In this document: one piece after another, positions 41,113-50,414 of the stretch
Numbering within the stretch: the stretch's first letter is position 1
Layout: every line of letters begins with the position of its first letter
Source: Acidobacterium capsulatum ATCC 51196
Lineage (GTDB): Bacteria; Acidobacteriota; Terriglobia; Terriglobales; Acidobacteriaceae
Assembly (NCBI RefSeq): GCF_000022565.1
Contig: NC_012483.1
Coordinates: 620,001 to 684,000 of the forward strand
Direction: 5' to 3'
DNA: 64,000 nucleotides
Made by a program: the position numbers and the translations under genes
The notes under the pieces: model-generated
Database searches by the model: none
What the model saw: the letters and a program-made list of their open reading frames with translations, nothing else
What the model was told of the DNA's origin: nothing

Positions 41113-42108
41113 TCAGTTCTGCGCTGCTGTTTCCCGCGCCCTTCTATCCATGGACAAAAAGGACTTGCGATGCCACATCACGGTTTCGGCCAAGCCAGAA
41201 GCCAGCTCCACCCGCGGAGACCAGCCCGTCGCCAACCTAAGTTTTTCAATGTCACCTTCAAGATGAGCGGGGTCGCCAAGCCTCGCGGCTAACTCACCAA
41301 ATCCAAGAGAAATCGATGGCGCGATCAGATCGCGCACATTCTCCATGATGCTTCTCAACCGCACGGCCTGGCCCGATGCGACGTTGTAGATGCCATGAGC
41401 ATCCGGATTCGCAACCGCAGCATAAAAGGCACGCACCGCATCCTCAACATACAAGTAGTCCCACATTTGCTCCCCAGATGTCAGCGCCATCGGCCGCCCC
41501 TCGAGCAGGCTCTGAATGAGCGTAGGCAGCATGTGAAAGGTGTTGTCCATCGGACCATAGACTGAGAAGATGCGGAACCAGAGAGCGCGCATGCCAGCCG
41601 CCTCGCAAAATTGGTTCATGAGCATCGACAGGCAATACTTTGCAATGCCGTAAGGCGTACAAGGCTTCGGTTGCAGTGACTCGTCAATTCGGTGAGAACA
41701 GGGACCGTACTCCGCCTGTGAACCTGTGCCGGCAAACACACGCACCCGCGCCTCGCGGCTGAGTTCCAGCAAGCGCAGAGCAGCCGTGACGTTGCGTGTC
41801 ATCTGACCGGCTGCATCGCGATCGGCTGCGGAAACTCCCTCCCACGCCAGATGAAAAACTACCTCGGGCTGAAAGTCGAGAAACTGCCTGCGCCAGCCTT
41901 CGGGCTGACTGATATCTCCATACACGTGCAGCAGGACATTCTCCACATCATGGATGCGCCAAAGATTGCTCCTGGTGCGGCGCAGAATCGCCACTTCATG
42001 TCCTTGTTGCAGCAGCAGCCGGACCAAAAATGAACCCAGATGCCCTGTCGCGCCTGTTACAAACCATCGGGTTGCCGGTGCCGCTCCTTTATCACTCAAA
42101 GCTTTCAC
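41113..42108 (-). CDS. NAD-dependent epimerase/dehydratase family, probable CDP-deoxyhexose reductase or synthase
   Basis: 331 residues of the extended SDR fold. The nucleotide loop is VTGATGHLGSFLVRLL (residues 17-32), FHLAWEGVS follows strand 4, the catalytic Tyr-Lys pair is in TPYGIAKYCLS, and RIFSVYGPMD is the substrate-binding signature. In CDP-3,6-dideoxyhexose pathways this position is filled by a C4 reductase (abequose or paratose synthase) or the YerF-type reductase of the branched product. The sequence alone does not separate these. It lies 13 bp downstream of rfbG and upstream of the ThDP enzyme. Confidence 0.8.
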   Translation of the reverse strand: MKALSDKGAAPATRWFVTGATGHLGSFLVRLLLQQGHEVAILRRTRSNLWRIHDVENVLLHVYGDISQPEGWRRQFLDFQPEVVFHLAWEGVSAADRDAAGQMTRNVTAALRLLELSREARVRVFAGTGSQAEYGPCSHRIDESLQPKPCTPYGIAKYCLSMLMNQFCEAAGMRALWFRIFSVYGPMDNTFHMLPTLIQSLLEGRPMALTSGEQMWDYLYVEDAVRAFYAAVANPDAHGIYNVASGQAVRLRSIMENVRDLIAPSISLGFGELAARLGDPAHLEGDIEKLRLATGWSPRVELASGLAETVMWHRKSFLSMDRRARETAAQN

Positions 42109-42121
42109 TCTCCGCGCCCTT

Positions 42122-43198
42122 TTATGCCATCTCGATACAAGCCCGCTCGCAGTAGGCCAATATCTGCTGCAAGGTGATGGCGCGAGCTGAAGCTCCCGCG
42201 AGATAAGCCCGATACCAACTTACCGTCATGTCAAGTGCGTCTTCCAGATGCAAAAGCGGGCGCCAGGGGAGCTCCGCTGCGGCCTTTGACCAGTCCAGCT
42301 TCAGCATCTTCGCCTCATGAACATGCTCCCCGCTGTCATGGAGCCAGCGCGCTTCCTTATCCCATCGCTCAATGAAGTAATCCGCTATCCATCGAACTGG
42401 CTTGGCATCTGAGGCATCCGGACCGAAATTCCAGGCGCTGGAAAATTGACTGCCAGACTCATAGAGCCGTTCGGCAAGCCGCAAATATCCACGCAGTGGC
42501 TCGAGAACATGTTGCCAAGGCCGCACGGCATCTGGATTCCTGAGCCGTACAGCCGCCCCGGCGCTGAATCCTCGAAACATATCCGCAATCAGGCGGTCCT
42601 TTGCCCAGTCGCCTCCGCCGATCACATTGCCGGCTCGGGCGGATGCAACTCCGACAGTTCCACCACTTGCAGCGGGAGCTGAGAAAAACGATCTCTGGTA
42701 GGCCGATACCACGAGCTCCGCGCATGCCTTGCTGCTGCTGTAGGGGTCCCATCCACCTAACGGATCATTCTCTCGATAGGGCCAGACCCACTCGCGATTC
42801 TCATAGCACTTGTCTGTGGTGATGACGACCGTGGACCGCACCTCAGGGCAAGCCTTCACAGCCTCCAGCAAATGAACGGTCCCCATGACGTTGGTCTGAT
42901 ACGTCTCCACCGGCGAGCTATACGATTCGCGTACCAGCGGCTGGGCGGCCAGGTGAAAGACTATCTCGGGGCGATGAGCACCAAGCTCATGCTTCAACCG
43001 CTCTTGATCCTTAACATCGGCGAAGACGGTTTCGATGCAGCCGGCAACATCCGCGGCTTCAAAAAGACTGGGATTTGTGGGAGGCGGCAAGGCATACCCT
43101 TTTACGTGTGCTCCCATCTGCGAGAGCCATAGAGACAGCCACGCTCCCTTGAAGCCTGTATGACCGGTGACGAATACTCGCTTCCCTTTCCAGAACAT
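42122..43198 (-). CDS. rfbG: CDP-glucose 4,6-dehydratase
   Basis: 358 residues. The extended SDR signature RVFVTGHTGFKGAWLSLWL is at the N terminus. EIVFHLAAQPLVRESY and the catalytic TDKCYENREW with NDPLGGWDPYSSSKAC match the RfbG subgroup, in which the Tyr of YSSSK is catalytic. It converts CDP-D-glucose to CDP-4-keto-6-deoxyglucose using bound NAD+. It directly follows rfbF, whose product it uses, with a 3-bp gap. Confidence 0.95.
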   Translation of the reverse strand: MFWKGKRVFVTGHTGFKGAWLSLWLSQMGAHVKGYALPPPTNPSLFEAADVAGCIETVFADVKDQERLKHELGAHRPEIVFHLAAQPLVRESYSSPVETYQTNVMGTVHLLEAVKACPEVRSTVVITTDKCYENREWVWPYRENDPLGGWDPYSSSKACAELVVSAYQRSFFSAPAASGGTVGVASARAGNVIGGGDWAKDRLIADMFRGFSAGAAVRLRNPDAVRPWQHVLEPLRGYLRLAERLYESGSQFSSAWNFGPDASDAKPVRWIADYFIERWDKEARWLHDSGEHVHEAKMLKLDWSKAAAELPWRPLLHLEDALDMTVSWYRAYLAGASARAITLQQILAYCERACIEMA

Positions 43199-43201
43199 TC
43201 T

Positions 43202-43975
43202 TCACCACACCTTCCACGGTGCACTGCCCTGCCGCCAAAGGCTATCCAGCAGGTTACGGTCATGGATTGTATCCATGGACTGCCAGAATCCACGATGCCG
43301 GTAGGCACTCACCTGACCATCCCGCGATAAAGACTCCAGTGGTCCGCGCTCCCAGATGGTTCCATCTCCCTCGAGATACTCCTTGACCTTCGGAGACAGC
43401 ACGAAAAAACCGCCATTAATCCAGTGGCCATCCCCCCGAGGCTTCTCTGTGAACTCCTGAACACTGTCATCTGCGTCGAGCAAAAGAGAGCCATATTTTC
43501 CGTTGGGCTGCACTGCCGTCAGCGTGACCAACCGCTGCTGACGCCGGTGAAAAGCCAGCAATTCATCGATATTGATATTGGCGACGCCGTCCCCATAAGT
43601 GAAACAAAACGTCTCTTCCCCCTCGAGGTAAGGCAGCACACGCCGCAACCGGCCTCCCGTTTGCGTCTCGGCGCCTGTATCCACAAGAGTAATTTTCCAG
43701 TCCTCGCAGTCTGTACGATGCTGTCTTATCTCATTTTTTTTGATGTCAATTGTGATATCCGCGGCATGTAAGGCATAGTTAGCAAAATATTCCTTGATGC
43801 AATAACCCTTATAGCCGAGGCAAACGATAAAATCGTTAATCCCGAATGCCGAATAAATCTTGAGGATGTGCCACAGGATGGGACGGCCTCCCACTTCCAC
43901 CATGGGCTTTGGGCGCATTGTTGTCTCTTCGCTCAATCTGCTTCCAAGTCCACCTGCTAAAATCACTGCCTTCAT
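43202..43975 (-). CDS. rfbF: Glucose-1-phosphate cytidylyltransferase
   Basis: 257 residues from ATG 43975; the preceding in-frame GTG at 43978 sits too close to the GGAGGGG ribosome-binding site. MKAVILAGGLGSRLSEETTM is the nucleotidyltransferase start, with RPKPMVEVGGRPILWHI next. FCFTYGDGVANINIDEL carries the metal-binding Asp, and WINGGFFVLSPKV the sugar-binding segment. It makes CDP-glucose from CTP and glucose-1-phosphate, the first committed step for CDP-3,6-dideoxyhexoses. It is clustered with rfbG and rfbH. Confidence 0.95.
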   Translation of the reverse strand: MKAVILAGGLGSRLSEETTMRPKPMVEVGGRPILWHILKIYSAFGINDFIVCLGYKGYCIKEYFANYALHAADITIDIKKNEIRQHRTDCEDWKITLVDTGAETQTGGRLRRVLPYLEGEETFCFTYGDGVANINIDELLAFHRRQQRLVTLTAVQPNGKYGSLLLDADDSVQEFTEKPRGDGHWINGGFFVLSPKVKEYLEGDGTIWERGPLESLSRDGQVSAYRHRGFWQSMDTIHDRNLLDSLWRQGSAPWKVW

Positions 43976-44084
43976 CACCCCTCCATCTCACTATTGCCCG
44001 CCGGGCCGCACCGGACCAGGAGCATTGCAAGGCCGGCATTGACTGTCGACCTTCTGTTCCAATCCAAAACGGAAACCCATCTTT

Positions 44085-44576
44085 TCATTCAACCGATGGA
44101 ATACTCGACCGCGCTTTCACCCGAAAAGAGAAGTGCTTATGGCCAAAAAAACTTATCACAACCGTCACGATAGCCATAATTGCTCCGGCTAAATAGGAAG
44201 CCCACTGCTGATGCGTCAGTATCCGGCTCAGCAATGGCACCAGCACTGCCAGACCGCCTAGCGTGATCAACAGACTACTGCCGTACACACTCACGACCCG
44301 AATCCATTCCGCGAGATAATTTCCCCTGGTACGGAAAACAAACCACTTGTAGACAAAAAATGCCGCGGTGATAGCGATCATGTTCGCAGCAAGACTCGCG
44401 ACAAGATAGCTATACGGAATACGGCCACTCAACATCCAGTTGAAGAATGCAAACATGCCATAACCAAATACAGTGTTGAACGCTCCTGCAAAAAGGTAGC
44501 GAATTACCTGGGCTGTGGATTCTGAAATGCGCCAGATCACCGTGTCCCCACACTCTGTCCAAGTTGCTCTGACCAT
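44085..44576 (-). CDS. GtrA-family membrane protein
   Basis: 163 residues from ATG 44576. There are four hydrophobic segments: IRYLFAGAFNTVFGYGMFAF, YLVASLAANMIAITAAFFVY, VVSVYGSSLLITLGGLAVLV and YLAGAIMAIVTVVISFF. A charged tail contains the conserved HKHFSF. GtrA proteins are thought to move undecaprenyl-phosphate-linked sugars across the inner membrane. It follows a GtrB-like glycosyltransferase with an 8-bp gap, the usual GtrA-GtrB pairing. Confidence 0.88.
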   Translation of the reverse strand: MVRATWTECGDTVIWRISESTAQVIRYLFAGAFNTVFGYGMFAFFNWMLSGRIPYSYLVASLAANMIAITAAFFVYKWFVFRTRGNYLAEWIRVVSVYGSSLLITLGGLAVLVPLLSRILTHQQWASYLAGAIMAIVTVVISFFGHKHFSFRVKARSSIPSVE

Positions 44577-44583
44577 GAGCACT

Positions 44584-45522
44584 TCAAAAATTGATCCGTT
44601 CCCGCTCTACCACCAGAGGTCGATTCAATGTCGTCGTATGAATGGCACCCACGTACTCACCAATGATTCCCATGGCAATCATCTGAATGGACCCCAGGAA
44701 AAACAATCCGATAACGAGAGGTGCAATTCCCACGGAGAATCCAGACCAGAAGATAATCTTATAAATCAGATAAAAAACACCGAGAAAAAAGCTGACCAGT
44801 GCTGAGACAAACCCGGCAAAGGTGACTAAACGCAACGGCACCTTGGAAAGATTAGTAATGCCGAGCATCGCAAGGTCATAAAGAGTATAGAAGTTATTCT
44901 TCGTAATTCCCCGTTCCCGCCGTTTTTGCGGATAGTAGACCTTGGCCGTCGGCAAACCGATCTCCGCGATCATTCCGCGAAAGTAGGGATACGGATCATG
45001 AAAATTCTGCCGCAGAATATCGACAACTTTCCGGTCATAGAGACCAAAACCGGTAAAGTGCTCCATCACTTCCACGCTGGTAAGACGCGCTACGAGCCGA
45101 TAATAGGCCGTCCGCAGCCGGTAAATCACACCGTTCTCGGCGCTGGAGTTCTTAATGGCGGCAACAATCAGTTTGCCTTTCTCCCACTCATGCACCATCT
45201 CGATAAACAATTCCGGGGGATCCTGCAAATCCGCATAGAGGATTCCTACGATGTCGCCTTCTGCCTGCAGAAAGGCATGCATCGGAGACCTCAAGTGGCC
45301 GAAATTTCTTGCATTCACTATCACCTTGATTTGCGGGTCGCCACTTGCCATCTCGCGCAACACGGTTACCGTGCCATCACTGGAAGCATTGTCGATAAAC
45401 AGATGCTGGTACTTGTAACCGGGAAGCTGCGTCATCACCGCCGAGGTTCGCCGGTAAAGCTCGCGTACATTCTGTTCCTCGTTGTAGCAAGGCGTCACAA
45501 TCGTAATCAGTTTTGTACTCAT
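44584..45522 (-). CDS. GT2 glycosyltransferase, GtrB/dolichyl-phosphate-sugar-synthase-like
   Basis: 312 residues from ATG 45522 (GGAGGG upstream); a longer frame to 45606 is rejected. The GT-A fold has ITIVTPCYNEEQNVREL, LFIDNASSDGTV and the acceptor/donor motif ILYADLQDPPE. Two C-terminal membrane helices (LVTFAGFVSALVSFFLGVFY and GIAPLVIGLFFLGSIQMIA) are typical of GtrB and ArnC. It should load a sugar onto undecaprenyl phosphate on the cytoplasmic face. The neighbour GtrA then flips it, and the GT-C enzyme at 46925-48547 could use it in the periplasm. Confidence 0.9.
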   Translation of the reverse strand: MSTKLITIVTPCYNEEQNVRELYRRTSAVMTQLPGYKYQHLFIDNASSDGTVTVLREMASGDPQIKVIVNARNFGHLRSPMHAFLQAEGDIVGILYADLQDPPELFIEMVHEWEKGKLIVAAIKNSSAENGVIYRLRTAYYRLVARLTSVEVMEHFTGFGLYDRKVVDILRQNFHDPYPYFRGMIAEIGLPTAKVYYPQKRRERGITKNNFYTLYDLAMLGITNLSKVPLRLVTFAGFVSALVSFFLGVFYLIYKIIFWSGFSVGIAPLVIGLFFLGSIQMIAMGIIGEYVGAIHTTTLNRPLVVERERINF

Positions 45523-45559
45523 ATGACCCTCCATTACAGAGTTTTTCGTCAAATCACAC

Positions 45560-46903
45560 TCAGAAGCTCTTTGAAAATCGGATAATCGTCTCACAAACAA
45601 AATCAAGCATCGGCTCGCTCAGTCCCGGGAAAACGCCCAGCCAGAAGACGTTGCGCATGACAAAATCCGCATTGCGCAGATCAGATACTGTCCTGTATTT
45701 CACGTTGCGATAAGCAGGCTGGCGAATCAGATTGCCGCCGAACAGAAGACGTGTGCCGATTTTCTTTCTGTCTAGTTCCTTGATCAATTCATCGCGGGTA
45801 AAGGGGGCGTCGTCTCGAACGGCAATTGGAAACCCGAACCAACTCGGCTCCGCGCCGGGTGACGCCTGCGGCAAGATGAGAACATCCTGCATCTCTTCCA
45901 GATGCTTGTATAGATACTCGAAGTTCTTGCGCCGGGCAGCAATAAACTCCGGCAGCCGCTGCAACTGTGACAGGCCGATAGCAGCCTGCATATCCGTCAT
46001 CTTAAGGTTGTAACCAATATGAGAGTAGGTGTACTTGTGGTCATAGCCGTGAGGCAGATCGCCAAGATCCCACTCATAACGCTTGCCACAGGTGTTATCT
46101 TTCCCGGGCTCACACCAGCAGTCGCGACCCCAATCACGAAATGATTCCACAAGGCTACGCAGGAGAGGGCTATTCGTCACCACCGCCCCTCCTTCGCCGG
46201 TGGTAATGTGGTGCGCCGGATAAAAGCTCAATGTTGCGAGATCACCAAATGTTCCTGCTTTTTTCCCCAGGTATTCCGATCCAAAGGCATCACAGGTGTC
46301 TTCCATGAGCCACAGATTGTGCCTTCTGGCAAAAGCCGTCACCTTTTCAAGGTCAAAGACGTTGCCAAGAGTGTGCGCCAAAACGATTGCCCGAGTTCGA
46401 TCAGAGAGCGCCTGCTCCAGTTGCGTGGTGTCGAGCTGGTAAGTAGGAATCTCTACATCAAGAAATACCGGAATGCAGCCATTCTGAATAATGGGATTCA
46501 CTGTGGTCGGAAATCCAGCAGCGACGGTGATCACCTCGTCCCCCGCGCGCAAAGCCCGGTCCCCAAGCTTCGGCGAAGTCAGAGCAGAAAATGCGGCCAG
46601 GTTGGCCGAAGATCCTGAATTGACCAGAGAAGCCGAACGGACATCAAAGAAGCGGGCAATTTCTTTTTCAAAGAAAGCCGCGTAGGTGCCAGTCGTGAGC
46701 CAGCAATCCAGCGATGCCGCAACCAGATTGCGCAAGTCTTGCGCATGAAGAACCTTTCCAGACACCGGAATATGTGTCACTCCAGGAATGAAGTCCTGAG
46801 GTAGAAATTTCGCCTGAAAATATTCTTGTGCAAGATCAAGAATCTGGTCACGTAACGTAGCAGTATCCGATGTGCTCAGGGTATTCTCCATTTGCCGATC
46901 CAT
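45560..46903 (-). CDS. rfbH: CDP-4-keto-6-deoxyglucose-3-dehydrase (E1)
   Basis: 447 residues of the PLP-dependent aminotransferase fold. The Schiff-base Lys is replaced by His in [16 protein letters not shown], the defining feature of this dehydrase and of Col[19 protein letters not shown] carries the cysteines of the E1 [2Fe-2S] cluster. [16 protein letters not shown] binds the cofactor phosphate. With its partner reductase (E3, not in this window) it removes the C3 hydroxyl, giving CDP-3,6-dideoxy-4-keto-glucose. It is the second gene of the operon. Confidence 0.95.
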   Translation of the reverse strand: MDRQMENTLSTSDTATLRDQILDLAQEYFQAKFLPQDFIPGVTHIPVSGKVLHAQDLRNLVAASLDCWLTTGTYAAFFEKEIARFFDVRSASLVNSGSSANLAAFSALTSPKLGDRALRAGDEVITVAAGFPTTVNPIIQNGCIPVFLDVEIPTYQLDTTQLEQALSDRTRAIVLAHTLGNVFDLEKVTAFARRHNLWLMEDTCDAFGSEYLGKKAGTFGDLATLSFYPAHHITTGEGGAVVTNSPLLRSLVESFRDWGRDCWCEPGKDNTCGKRYEWDLGDLPHGYDHKYTYSHIGYNLKMTDMQAAIGLSQLQRLPEFIAARRKNFEYLYKHLEEMQDVLILPQASPGAEPSWFGFPIAVRDDAPFTRDELIKELDRKKIGTRLLFGGNLIRQPAYRNVKYRTVSDLRNADFVMRNVFWLGVFPGLSEPMLDFVCETIIRFSKSF

Positions 46904-46924
46904 TGACTTTTGATAGTTGCTCTT

Positions 46925-48547
46925 TTAAGACCGAGGCTTAAGTGTGACTTCGTATAATTCTTTTGCCTGGTAATTGTTCTTAAATTCACCTAGAAATCGC
47001 AGCTCATCCCCCTGCGCTAGCAGATAACGAAGTAGCCAGTTCTCCGGGTAGGAGTAACTTCCGAGGACAAGAAACTTTTCGTGCTGCAATTCAAACTCGT
47101 TCAGCTTTTCAACGTGAGCACGAAAACCGAAGATTTCTGCAACTTCATCTTCATGCTGGAAAAGAGTGGCATCAGCATATTGGATCGCGCCATTTTGATC
47201 GGTAAGGTAGTAGACGCGGTTCAGGAATTGCGGGCTTTCCCGATGGTTCATCTCCACGAAGACGAGTCCGCTGTCGACGACAAATGGAAGTTGCGGATCA
47301 ATGGATCTCCAATCGACTGCTTGAACTGTCGCGCGATCATGATCCAGCAGGAGCAGCAACAGACTCCGATAGTTTGCAAAGAACAGAAAAGCATATCCAA
47401 TGACAAATGCCGTAGCGGCTATCCGCTTCCAGTGACTGCGAAAACGCCAGGCGAAGAGCCAAGTAAAAAAAACTACCAGCGGCAATGTCCCCGGCAACGC
47501 GTAGCGCAGGAAATATGCAGAGTGCTGCAATTTGAATATGAGCAGCGACAGAAATGGCTCACAGAGGATTCCCCCCAATAAAACAACGTCTTCCGGCCGA
47601 AATCTCCACAGGGAGGGCGCGACAACGTCTTCCCGATCGGTACCAGACTCAGCCGCGGGGGGGGATGCACGCGACAGGAGCAGAGCAACCATCATGGAAA
47701 CGAGCAGGCACGATGTACTACCCGGCAGCTTTGTAAAGAACAACTTCAAATCATGCAAGTTTGCCTGAAATGCAGGCGGAAACAGCATGTGATCGTATCC
47801 ATGAATCAAGCTGTGATAAACGACCGGAATGATGAATGGAGCAACAAAGGCAAAGGTAAGAGGAAGATCAATCTTTTTGGCTCTGAAGGCTCGCATGGCC
47901 TCGGCGGCCCAAAAGGCCGGCAATACCAGCGCCGCCATGAAGTGGGTTCCCATCATGCCAATCGCCAGCATCCATGCGCCGATGAGAGAAATCATGCTTC
48001 TTCCAGGTTGCGAAGCCCTCTCCCACGCGATCAGGAGCCAGACAAGAAATGCAATAAACAGGGCGTAAGGCCTGTCCTCATTACACATCCCCCAGAAAGG
48101 GGTCTGCCACAGCCACACAACACCAACTACAGCCAGCAATGCGCCAACCTTGCGCCTTAAATAAATGAACAGACCACACGATGCAATAAACCCTGCAAGA
48201 AGAGAGGGAATACGAGCCGTGATGGTTGCAGCGCGCCCCGTGGCGAAGGGACCGGCAAGATGCAGGCTCACGTACTCCAGCAAATATGTAATCGGAGGAT
48301 TGAGATCGATCCTGGGAATGTCACGCAGCATCGTCCCGATACTGGACATTCTGCCAAAGTTGTAAGTAAAGAGTTCGTCGTGCCAGAGAGGACGGTACCA
48401 GCAAACAGGAATCAGCAACATCCAATAAGTGACAGCCAGCAACACCCATAGGAGCAGCGGCCTCGCGTCAAGCCACTGACCCAAATCATCCAGCACTCTC
48501 AGCCCAGCCCTAGCTTTTCGCCCCAAATACAGTCCTTGACTGCGCAT
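46925..48547 (-). CDS. GT-C family membrane glycosyltransferase (PMT/ArnT-like)
   Basis: 540 residues with about ten or more membrane segments. The GT-C signature acidic pair follows the first helix (YRPLWHDELFTYNFG), and a periplasmic C-terminal domain of about 120 residues ends the protein. Such enzymes use polyprenyl-phosphate sugars on the periplasmic side to decorate lipid A, glycans or proteins. It is the first gene of the polysaccharide operon. An IS element ends 13 bp upstream of its ATG, so the native promoter is displaced unless the element supplies one. Confidence 0.85.
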   Translation of the reverse strand: MRSQGLYLGRKARAGLRVLDDLGQWLDARPLLLWVLLAVTYWMLLIPVCWYRPLWHDELFTYNFGRMSSIGTMLRDIPRIDLNPPITYLLEYVSLHLAGPFATGRAATITARIPSLLAGFIASCGLFIYLRRKVGALLAVVGVVWLWQTPFWGMCNEDRPYALFIAFLVWLLIAWERASQPGRSMISLIGAWMLAIGMMGTHFMAALVLPAFWAAEAMRAFRAKKIDLPLTFAFVAPFIIPVVYHSLIHGYDHMLFPPAFQANLHDLKLFFTKLPGSTSCLLVSMMVALLLSRASPPAAESGTDREDVVAPSLWRFRPEDVVLLGGILCEPFLSLLIFKLQHSAYFLRYALPGTLPLVVFFTWLFAWRFRSHWKRIAATAFVIGYAFLFFANYRSLLLLLLDHDRATVQAVDWRSIDPQLPFVVDSGLVFVEMNHRESPQFLNRVYYLTDQNGAIQYADATLFQHEDEVAEIFGFRAHVEKLNEFELQHEKFLVLGSYSYPENWLLRYLLAQGDELRFLGEFKNNYQAKELYEVTLKPRS

Positions 48548-48560
48548 ACCCTGGTCCTAG

Positions 48561-49418
48561 AAGCGGTCTCATAAATATCTGAGCATCATGTGGAGGCATG
48601 CGAGTTGAGCCATTCCGAGGTAATTTTCGATGTGGTACTCCCATCGGTTTACGAGCCTTCGGAAGTTGTGCATCCATGCGAAGAGCCTTTCGACCTTCCA
48701 TCGCTTCCTGTAGCGGCGCAAGGGGCGGCCATCCTGTGTTTTGGAGCGGTTGCGACGGTTCGGTGCAATCATTTCGATTCCATAGTCTTCGGCCAGTTTT
48801 CTGTCCAGTCCGTCCGAGTCATAGGCCTTGTCGCCGATCAACCTGGCGGGAAGTTCGTCGAGGAAGCTGGCGGCAAGGGCATCTTCGACGAGATGGCACT
48901 CTGCCGGCGAAGCGCTTTCCACAGTAACGGCGAGTGGAAGACTGTTATCAGCGGCGATAGCGACGATCTTCGTGCCCTTCCCGCGGCGGGTCGGGCCGAT
49001 GGCGAAGCCCCTTTTTTGGCGCTCGCGAAGGTTGCATCCACGAACGCTTCCTCCAGGTTGAGCTTGCCCTGCTCGTGCAGCAATCGCGCCAGCAGCCTCA
49101 GCGCTTCCACCAGCTTGCCATCGCGGATCCACTGCTGGAAACGGCGGTGGCAGGTTTGGTATGGCGGATACTTCTCCGGCAACTCACGCCACTGCGCCCC
49201 GGTTCCCAAGACCCACAACACACCATTCAGCACGGCCCGCGTGTCGTGCCAGGGACGGCCCCGCCGCACACCTGCCGAAGCAGGCCGCAACACCGGCTCT
49301 ACCAACAACCACTGTTCTTCGGTTAACTCCCAGCGTCCTGCCATCCAAGCCGCGCGGAGACATCAGAGCAATTCCAGAATGCAACAAATCTCAACCCAAG
49401 GGAATTATGAGACTGATT
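48561..49418 (-). mobile_element. IS5-family insertion sequence (IS427-like), 858 bp
   Basis: Terminal inverted repeats AAGCGGTCTCATAA (48561-48574) and, on the other strand, AATCAGTCTCATAA (49405-49418) match at 12 of 14 positions. A two-frame transposase fills the interior. The size is typical of this group. The transposase reads toward the polysaccharide operon, so outward transcription could feed it. No second copy is in the window. Confidence 0.9.
48569..49344 (-). CDS. IS5-family transposase, two frames joined by -1 frameshift
   Basis: The upstream frame (from ATG 49344) encodes MAGRWELTEEQWLLVEPVL, the DUF4096-type N-terminal domain, and the first DDE Asp in EAFVDATFASAKK. At the slippery run AAAAAAGGGG (49008-49017) a -1 shift joins it to a second frame with FAIGPTRRGKGTKIVAIA, the second Asp in LIGDKAYDSDGL, and the Glu in WKVERLFAWMHNFRRLVNRWEY. 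Without the shift the first frame yields a 168-residue truncated product. All three catalytic residues survive across the two frames, so the element may still be active. Confidence 0.9.
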
Positions 49419-49422
49419 CTAG

Positions 49423-49871
49423 TCTGTGAGTATGTTAATAAGCCAACCAAATTACACATTTTCTAGCAATGCTATCAGCCACTTTGGATGCACTCTTCTA
49501 CAAGGCTCTCTCGTGGGCGACTTCATTTTTTTCGAATAAGAGAGCGCTAGTACAGAATCCCGGAGTTCAGGGAACACGGCGTGAAGCTACCCGCCTGAAC
49601 CCTGGAAAGCAGCATAACGGAGATAAGGTGAGAGTTTTAACTGCTCTCTTCTCAGCAAGGAAAAGTCGCGCCATCACTGTACTACATTCCGGCCCAAGCA
49701 ATGAAGTTGAATTGTGACTTGAAAATATCCGAGGCCGGTTCCCCTTCATGCATGAACTAAGTTAAACCTGCATGTAGACAGGGTCAAAATGGGGAAGCCG
49801 TTCTGCCTCCGCAGCCTTCTCCCCATACTCTTTCGACGCATCCGTGGTGTTACCCGATTTGACTGCTGTGC
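49423..49871. other. 449-bp intergenic region, nothing recognised
   Basis: No credible gene is seen between the IS element and tRNA-Arg. Base composition looks more AT-rich than the flanks. Confidence 0.5.
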
Positions 49872-49948
49872 TGGTGACCCTGGGAAGATTCGAACTTCCG
49901 ACCTGCGGTTTAGGAAACCGTTGCTCTATCCACCTGAGCTACAGGGCC
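49872..49948 (-). tRNA. tRNA-Arg (CCT)
   Basis: Read on the minus strand, the acceptor stem GGCCCTG pairs with CAGGGTC with one G-U pair. The D arm is GCTCAGGTGGATAGAGC, the anticodon loop is TTCCTAA with anticodon CCT, and the T arm contains GTTCGAAT. Discriminator is A and CCA is encoded (49872-49874). Length is 77 nt. Confidence 0.97.
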
Positions 49949-50018
49949 ACACCAGAAGTTTACACTGCATGCTCGGTCGGCAGGCGGCTATACTGCGAGC
50001 GCAGGCGCGAGGTGCCGC

Positions 50019-50408
50019 ATGCTTTCCTCCAGCAGACTGACCGCGTTTCTTACTGTTCCTGATGCCGCTCTGGCGCGCAATTTTTATCGCGACACTCTCG
50101 GGCTGACGCTCACGCACGAAGACCGTTTTGCGCTGGCTTTCGACGCGAATGGCACGCCTCTGCGCGTGGCCATCTTCCCTGATTTCAAGCCGCAGCCTTT
50201 TACGGTGTTGGGCTGGCAGGTGCCAGACGCCGTGGTCATGTCACGGCAAATGCAAAGCGCCGGGATTGCCTTTGAACGCTTCGATGGGCTCGCGCAAGAT
50301 GAGCACGGACTTTGGAATGCGCCGGGCGGCAGCCGGGTGGGCTGGTTTCGCGATCCCTTTGGAAATCTGCTCTCGATTCACGACGCTGCAGCCGCAATGG
50401 CCATCTAA
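50019..50408 (+). CDS. VOC-superfamily (glyoxalase-like) protein
   Basis: 129 residues forming one vicinal-oxygen-chelate module: LTAFLTVPDAALARNFYRDTLGL, LAFDANGTPLRVAIFP, FTVLGWQVPD, then GSRVGWFRDPFGNLLSIHD. The last motif is the classic C-terminal strand with a metal-type Asp-Pro-x-Gly-Asn. A single module would work as a dimer. Enzymes of this family isomerise, cleave or detoxify small molecules; the substrate is unknown. It ends 6 bp before the alcohol dehydrogenase gene, so the two form an operon. Confidence 0.85.
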   Translation: MLSSSRLTAFLTVPDAALARNFYRDTLGLTLTHEDRFALAFDANGTPLRVAIFPDFKPQPFTVLGWQVPDAVVMSRQMQSAGIAFERFDGLAQDEHGLWNAPGGSRVGWFRDPFGNLLSIHDAAAAMAI

Positions 50409-50414
50409 ACGATC

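Larger units (their letters stand above)
48557..49422. repeat. Target-site duplication flanking the IS element
   Basis: CTAG occurs at 48557-48560 and 49419-49422, immediately outside the terminal inverted repeats. It fits the YTAR target preference of IS5-type elements. Confidence 0.75.

Noticed and set aside
49469-49717. 82-codon open frame between IS and tRNA-Arg
   Set aside because: No ribosome-binding site, biased composition and no family resemblance.
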